Shown here: piece by piece, positions 29,546-31,362 of the stretch
How positions within the stretch are numbered: position 1 is the stretch's first letter
How the letters are laid out: every line of letters starts with the position of its first letter
NCBI GenBank assembly: GCA_964342835.1
Contig: CAYFGJ010000001.1
Span: 1-31,362, forward strand
Length of the DNA stretch: 31,362 bases
Direction: 5' to 3'
Origin: GCA-2716945 sp964342835
GTDB lineage: Bacteria; Pseudomonadota; Gammaproteobacteria; GCA-002705445; GCA-002716945
Made by a program: the position numbers and the translations under genes
Notes under the pieces: generated by a model
Told to the model about the DNA's origin: nothing
What the model saw: only the letters and a program-made list of their open reading frames with translations
Databases searched by the model: none

Positions 29546-30879
29546 TGTTCAGTCTCTTCAAAAATAATTGGCTTACCTATCGGTGAACCGATTATTTCAT
29601 TTTCTAGCATTACAATATTCCCTCTGATAATAGTAGCATGAGGCCATCCTTTAACTTTCATTCCATCATAAGGGGTCCACCCCGTTTTAGATTTTTGTTG
29701 TGCATTTGTAATTTCCATTTCTTTATTCATATCAACAATTGTAAAATCAGCATCATAATCTATTTTTATTCTTCCTTTGCCTAAAATTTTATGAATTCTC
29801 TCTGGTCCGTATGACCATAGTTCCACAAGCCTTTCTAATGACAATTTATTATTATTTACATGATTCAACATTATAGGGACTAATGTTTGAACACCTGGAG
29901 TCCCACTTGGAGATGAAGGATATTTTTGATTTTTTTCTTCAAGTGTATGTGGGGCATGATCACTTGCAATAATATCTACAACTTTATTACGAAGAGCTTT
30001 CCAAAGTGCATCTTGATGATTTTTCTCTCTTATGGGAGGATTTTGTTGTGCTAGAGTACCTAATCTTTCATAACATTCAGGTGCCGTTAAAGTTAAATGA
30101 TTAGCTAAAAGTTCAACACTTGCAATATTTTTATTTTTAGCAAGTAAATCCATCTCTTCTGATGTAGTTATATGAAGAACATGTACACGTCTGTTGTGTT
30201 TTTTTGCAATATTCAACAATCTGCTAGTAGCAGAGAAACAACTCTCAGGTGAACGCCATTTACAATGCAATGCCACATCATTACTATCGCCTAAAATGGT
30301 TTTCTTATTTTCATCCATTATGAATTGATCTTCGGCATGTACTGCTACAACTCTTTTCCCATTTGATAGAACTGATTCTACTTCTTCGTCAGTTGCTGCT
30401 AGTAATTCTCCAAAACTTGCTCCCATAAAAATTTTTATACCGCAGATTCCAAGAGCATTTTCCCATTTAGGCAAATTTGGCCCATTTTTTCCTGTTCCAC
30501 CCAAATAAAAGGCATAATCTGACCATGGAGCTCTAGCGGCTCTTTTCATCTTGTCTTCGATAGATTCTGGATCAATTGTTAGTGGCTTTGTATTTGGCAT
30601 CTCAAATATTGATGTGACTCCACCTGCCACAGCTGCCATCATACCTGATTCTAAATTTTCCTTGTTTTCTAACCCAGGTTCTCTGAAATGACATTGACTA
30701 TCTATAACACCTGGTAATACATGCAATCCTTTGCAATCTATAACTTTCTGAGCATCTAGGTTACTATCGTTAGTAATAGTTGCTATTTTCCCATTTTTGA
30801 TACCAACATGACATTGCTTCAGACTATCTGGCAACATTACTTCACCGTTTGTTAATAATAAATCGTACTTATCAGACAA
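29542..30879 (-). CDS. pyrC: Dihydroorotase (class I type amidohydrolase)
   Basis: A 445-residue amidohydrolase closing carbamoyl-aspartate to dihydroorotate in pyrimidine synthesis. The start is TTG, supported by GGAGGG 7 bases upstream. The metal-site motif reads IDSQCHFREPG: the first His of the usual HxH is Gln, as in a proteobacterial subfamily with DTQVHFREPG. Other motifs are present: GGVTSIFEMPNTKP, VHAED, VHVLHITT and IIASDHAPHT. The expected bridging Lys is replaced near IKIFMGASFG as in class I relatives. It is the first gene of the minus-strand run and diverges from a MerC-like gene. Confidence 0.88.
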   Translation of the reverse strand: MSDKYDLLLTNGEVMLPDSLKQCHVGIKNGKIATITNDSNLDAQKVIDCKGLHVLPGVIDSQCHFREPGLENKENLESGMMAAVAGGVTSIFEMPNTKPLTIDPESIEDKMKRAARAPWSDYAFYLGGTGKNGPNLPKWENALGICGIKIFMGASFGELLAATDEEVESVLSNGKRVVAVHAEDQFIMDENKKTILGDSNDVALHCKWRSPESCFSATSRLLNIAKKHNRRVHVLHITTSEEMDLLAKNKNIASVELLANHLTLTAPECYERLGTLAQQNPPIREKNHQDALWKALRNKVVDIIASDHAPHTLEEKNQKYPSSPSGTPGVQTLVPIMLNHVNNNKLSLERLVELWSYGPERIHKILGKGRIKIDYDADFTIVDMNKEMEITNAQQKSKTGWTPYDGMKVKGWPHATIIRGNIVMLENEIIGSPIGKPIIFEETEQ

Positions 30880-30972
30880 TTAAATACCCTCCAAATAATC
30901 ATTGTATCAATATACTAGTTTTTTTGTAAAAAATTGCCGGAATATGATATGCTCTCATCTACAAATAAAATT

Positions 30973-31362
30973 ATGAGAAAATATCTAGATATAGCAGGAA
31001 TATCATTATCAGGAGTGTGTTTTATACATTGTCTATTAACCCCAATAATGATCATGATTAGTCCAATCATTAGTTTCGGTTTTTTTTCATCTCATGAATT
31101 TCATGAAACTATCATATACTTTGTCATACCTTTCGCAGTAATAGCTTTAGCAATTGGGTGTAAAAAACACCATGATTTAATTGTTGCTATACTAGGTATA
31201 GTGGGTATATTTATACTATTTACAGCTTTATGGGTTCATGAACATGAAAGTAATTTTCCAGAAGTTTACGCAATCCTAATTACAATGACAGGTAGTCTTA
31301 TAATAATCGGTGCTCATTATAGAAATCGTCTTCTTTGTCAAAAAGAAGAATATAAATGTCAC
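30973..31362 (+). CDS. MerC-family membrane protein, 3' end cut by window edge
   Basis: An open frame of 130 codons from ATG 30973 (MRKYLDIAGISLSG) to the window end with no stop. About four membrane segments are visible. SGVCFIHCLLTPIMIM carries the Cys/His set at the start of MerC proteins, and ALAIGCKKHH and GAHYRNRLLCQ are also family-like. The last visible residues are CH, near the expected end for this family. MerC proteins transport mercury in mer operons, but many marine homologues lie outside mer loci and may handle other metals. No merR or merA is seen. Confidence 0.8.
   Translation, partial: MRKYLDIAGISLSGVCFIHCLLTPIMIMISPIISFGFFSSHEFHETIIYFVIPFAVIALAIGCKKHHDLIVAILGIVGIFILFTALWVHEHESNFPEVYAILITMTGSLIIIGAHYRNRLLCQKEEYKCH

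Noticed and set aside
30973..31362. Mercury-resistance operon
   Set aside because: Only a MerC-like protein is seen. There is no merR, merT, merP or merA in the window, so a mer operon is not supported.

Overview
The window is a very AT-rich stretch (roughly 30% G+C by eye) from a sulfur-oxidising bacterium, most likely a gammaproteobacterium related to the SUP05/Thioglobus and thiotrophic-symbiont lineages. The main evidence is a complete reverse-type dissimilatory sulfite reductase (rDsr) cluster on the minus strand, dsrABEFHCMKLJOPNR (positions 551-12768). dsrEFH and dsrL mark the oxidative direction. Lineage is inferred from gene content and composition only.

Layout. (1) 2-544: 3' end of ispH, convergent with dsrR. 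(2) 551-12768: the dsr operon, read right to left with tiny gaps or overlaps. (3) 12769-18239: a cassette divergent from dsrA. It holds a TauD-type 2OG-Fe(II) dioxygenase, a 63-aa unknown, a stand-alone Cas6/Cmx6-like protein, a DsrC-family protein with no cysteines (RspA type), two small unknowns (one with Gly/Tyr motifs faintly like ribosome modulation factor), an opposite-strand unknown, a second 2OG-Fe(II) hydroxylase, a TrpD2-like glycosyltransferase-fold protein and a DUF4396 membrane protein. No CRISPR array or other cas gene is visible. This is the most unusual part of the window.

(4) 18236-25537: a metal-acquisition island. A minus-strand unit has a small secreted protein, an OprC-like TonB-dependent copper receptor and exbB. 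A Fur-boxed FecA-like receptor follows, then divergent exbD1, exbD2 and tonB. ExbD2 has Asn where ExbD proteins carry the essential membrane Asp. Between the receptors (21425-21777) lies a short unit with a near-ideal sigma-70 promoter, an overlapping Fur box, about 170 nt and a strong terminator. It looks like an iron-regulated small RNA, a very short peptide gene, or the scar of a collapsed receptor gene. A 27-nt element in it recurs at the 3' end of the FecA-like receptor gene.

(5) 25534-30879: a tightly packed minus-strand housekeeping operon: pyrC-type dihydroorotase, tadA, PQQ-type sugar dehydrogenase, S24-peptidase-like protein, grxC, Sel1-repeat protein and cysG. CysG makes siroheme, the precursor of the DsrAB cofactor, and DsrN amidates it. 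(6) 30973-31362: start of a MerC-family membrane protein, running to the window edge.

How it fits together: DsrEFH and DsrC relay sulfane sulfur to DsrAB, DsrL supplies the NAD(P)H-linked step, and DsrMKJOP passes electrons to the quinone pool. The divergent cassette may be a regulatory or RNA-level accessory of this pathway. That last idea is inference.
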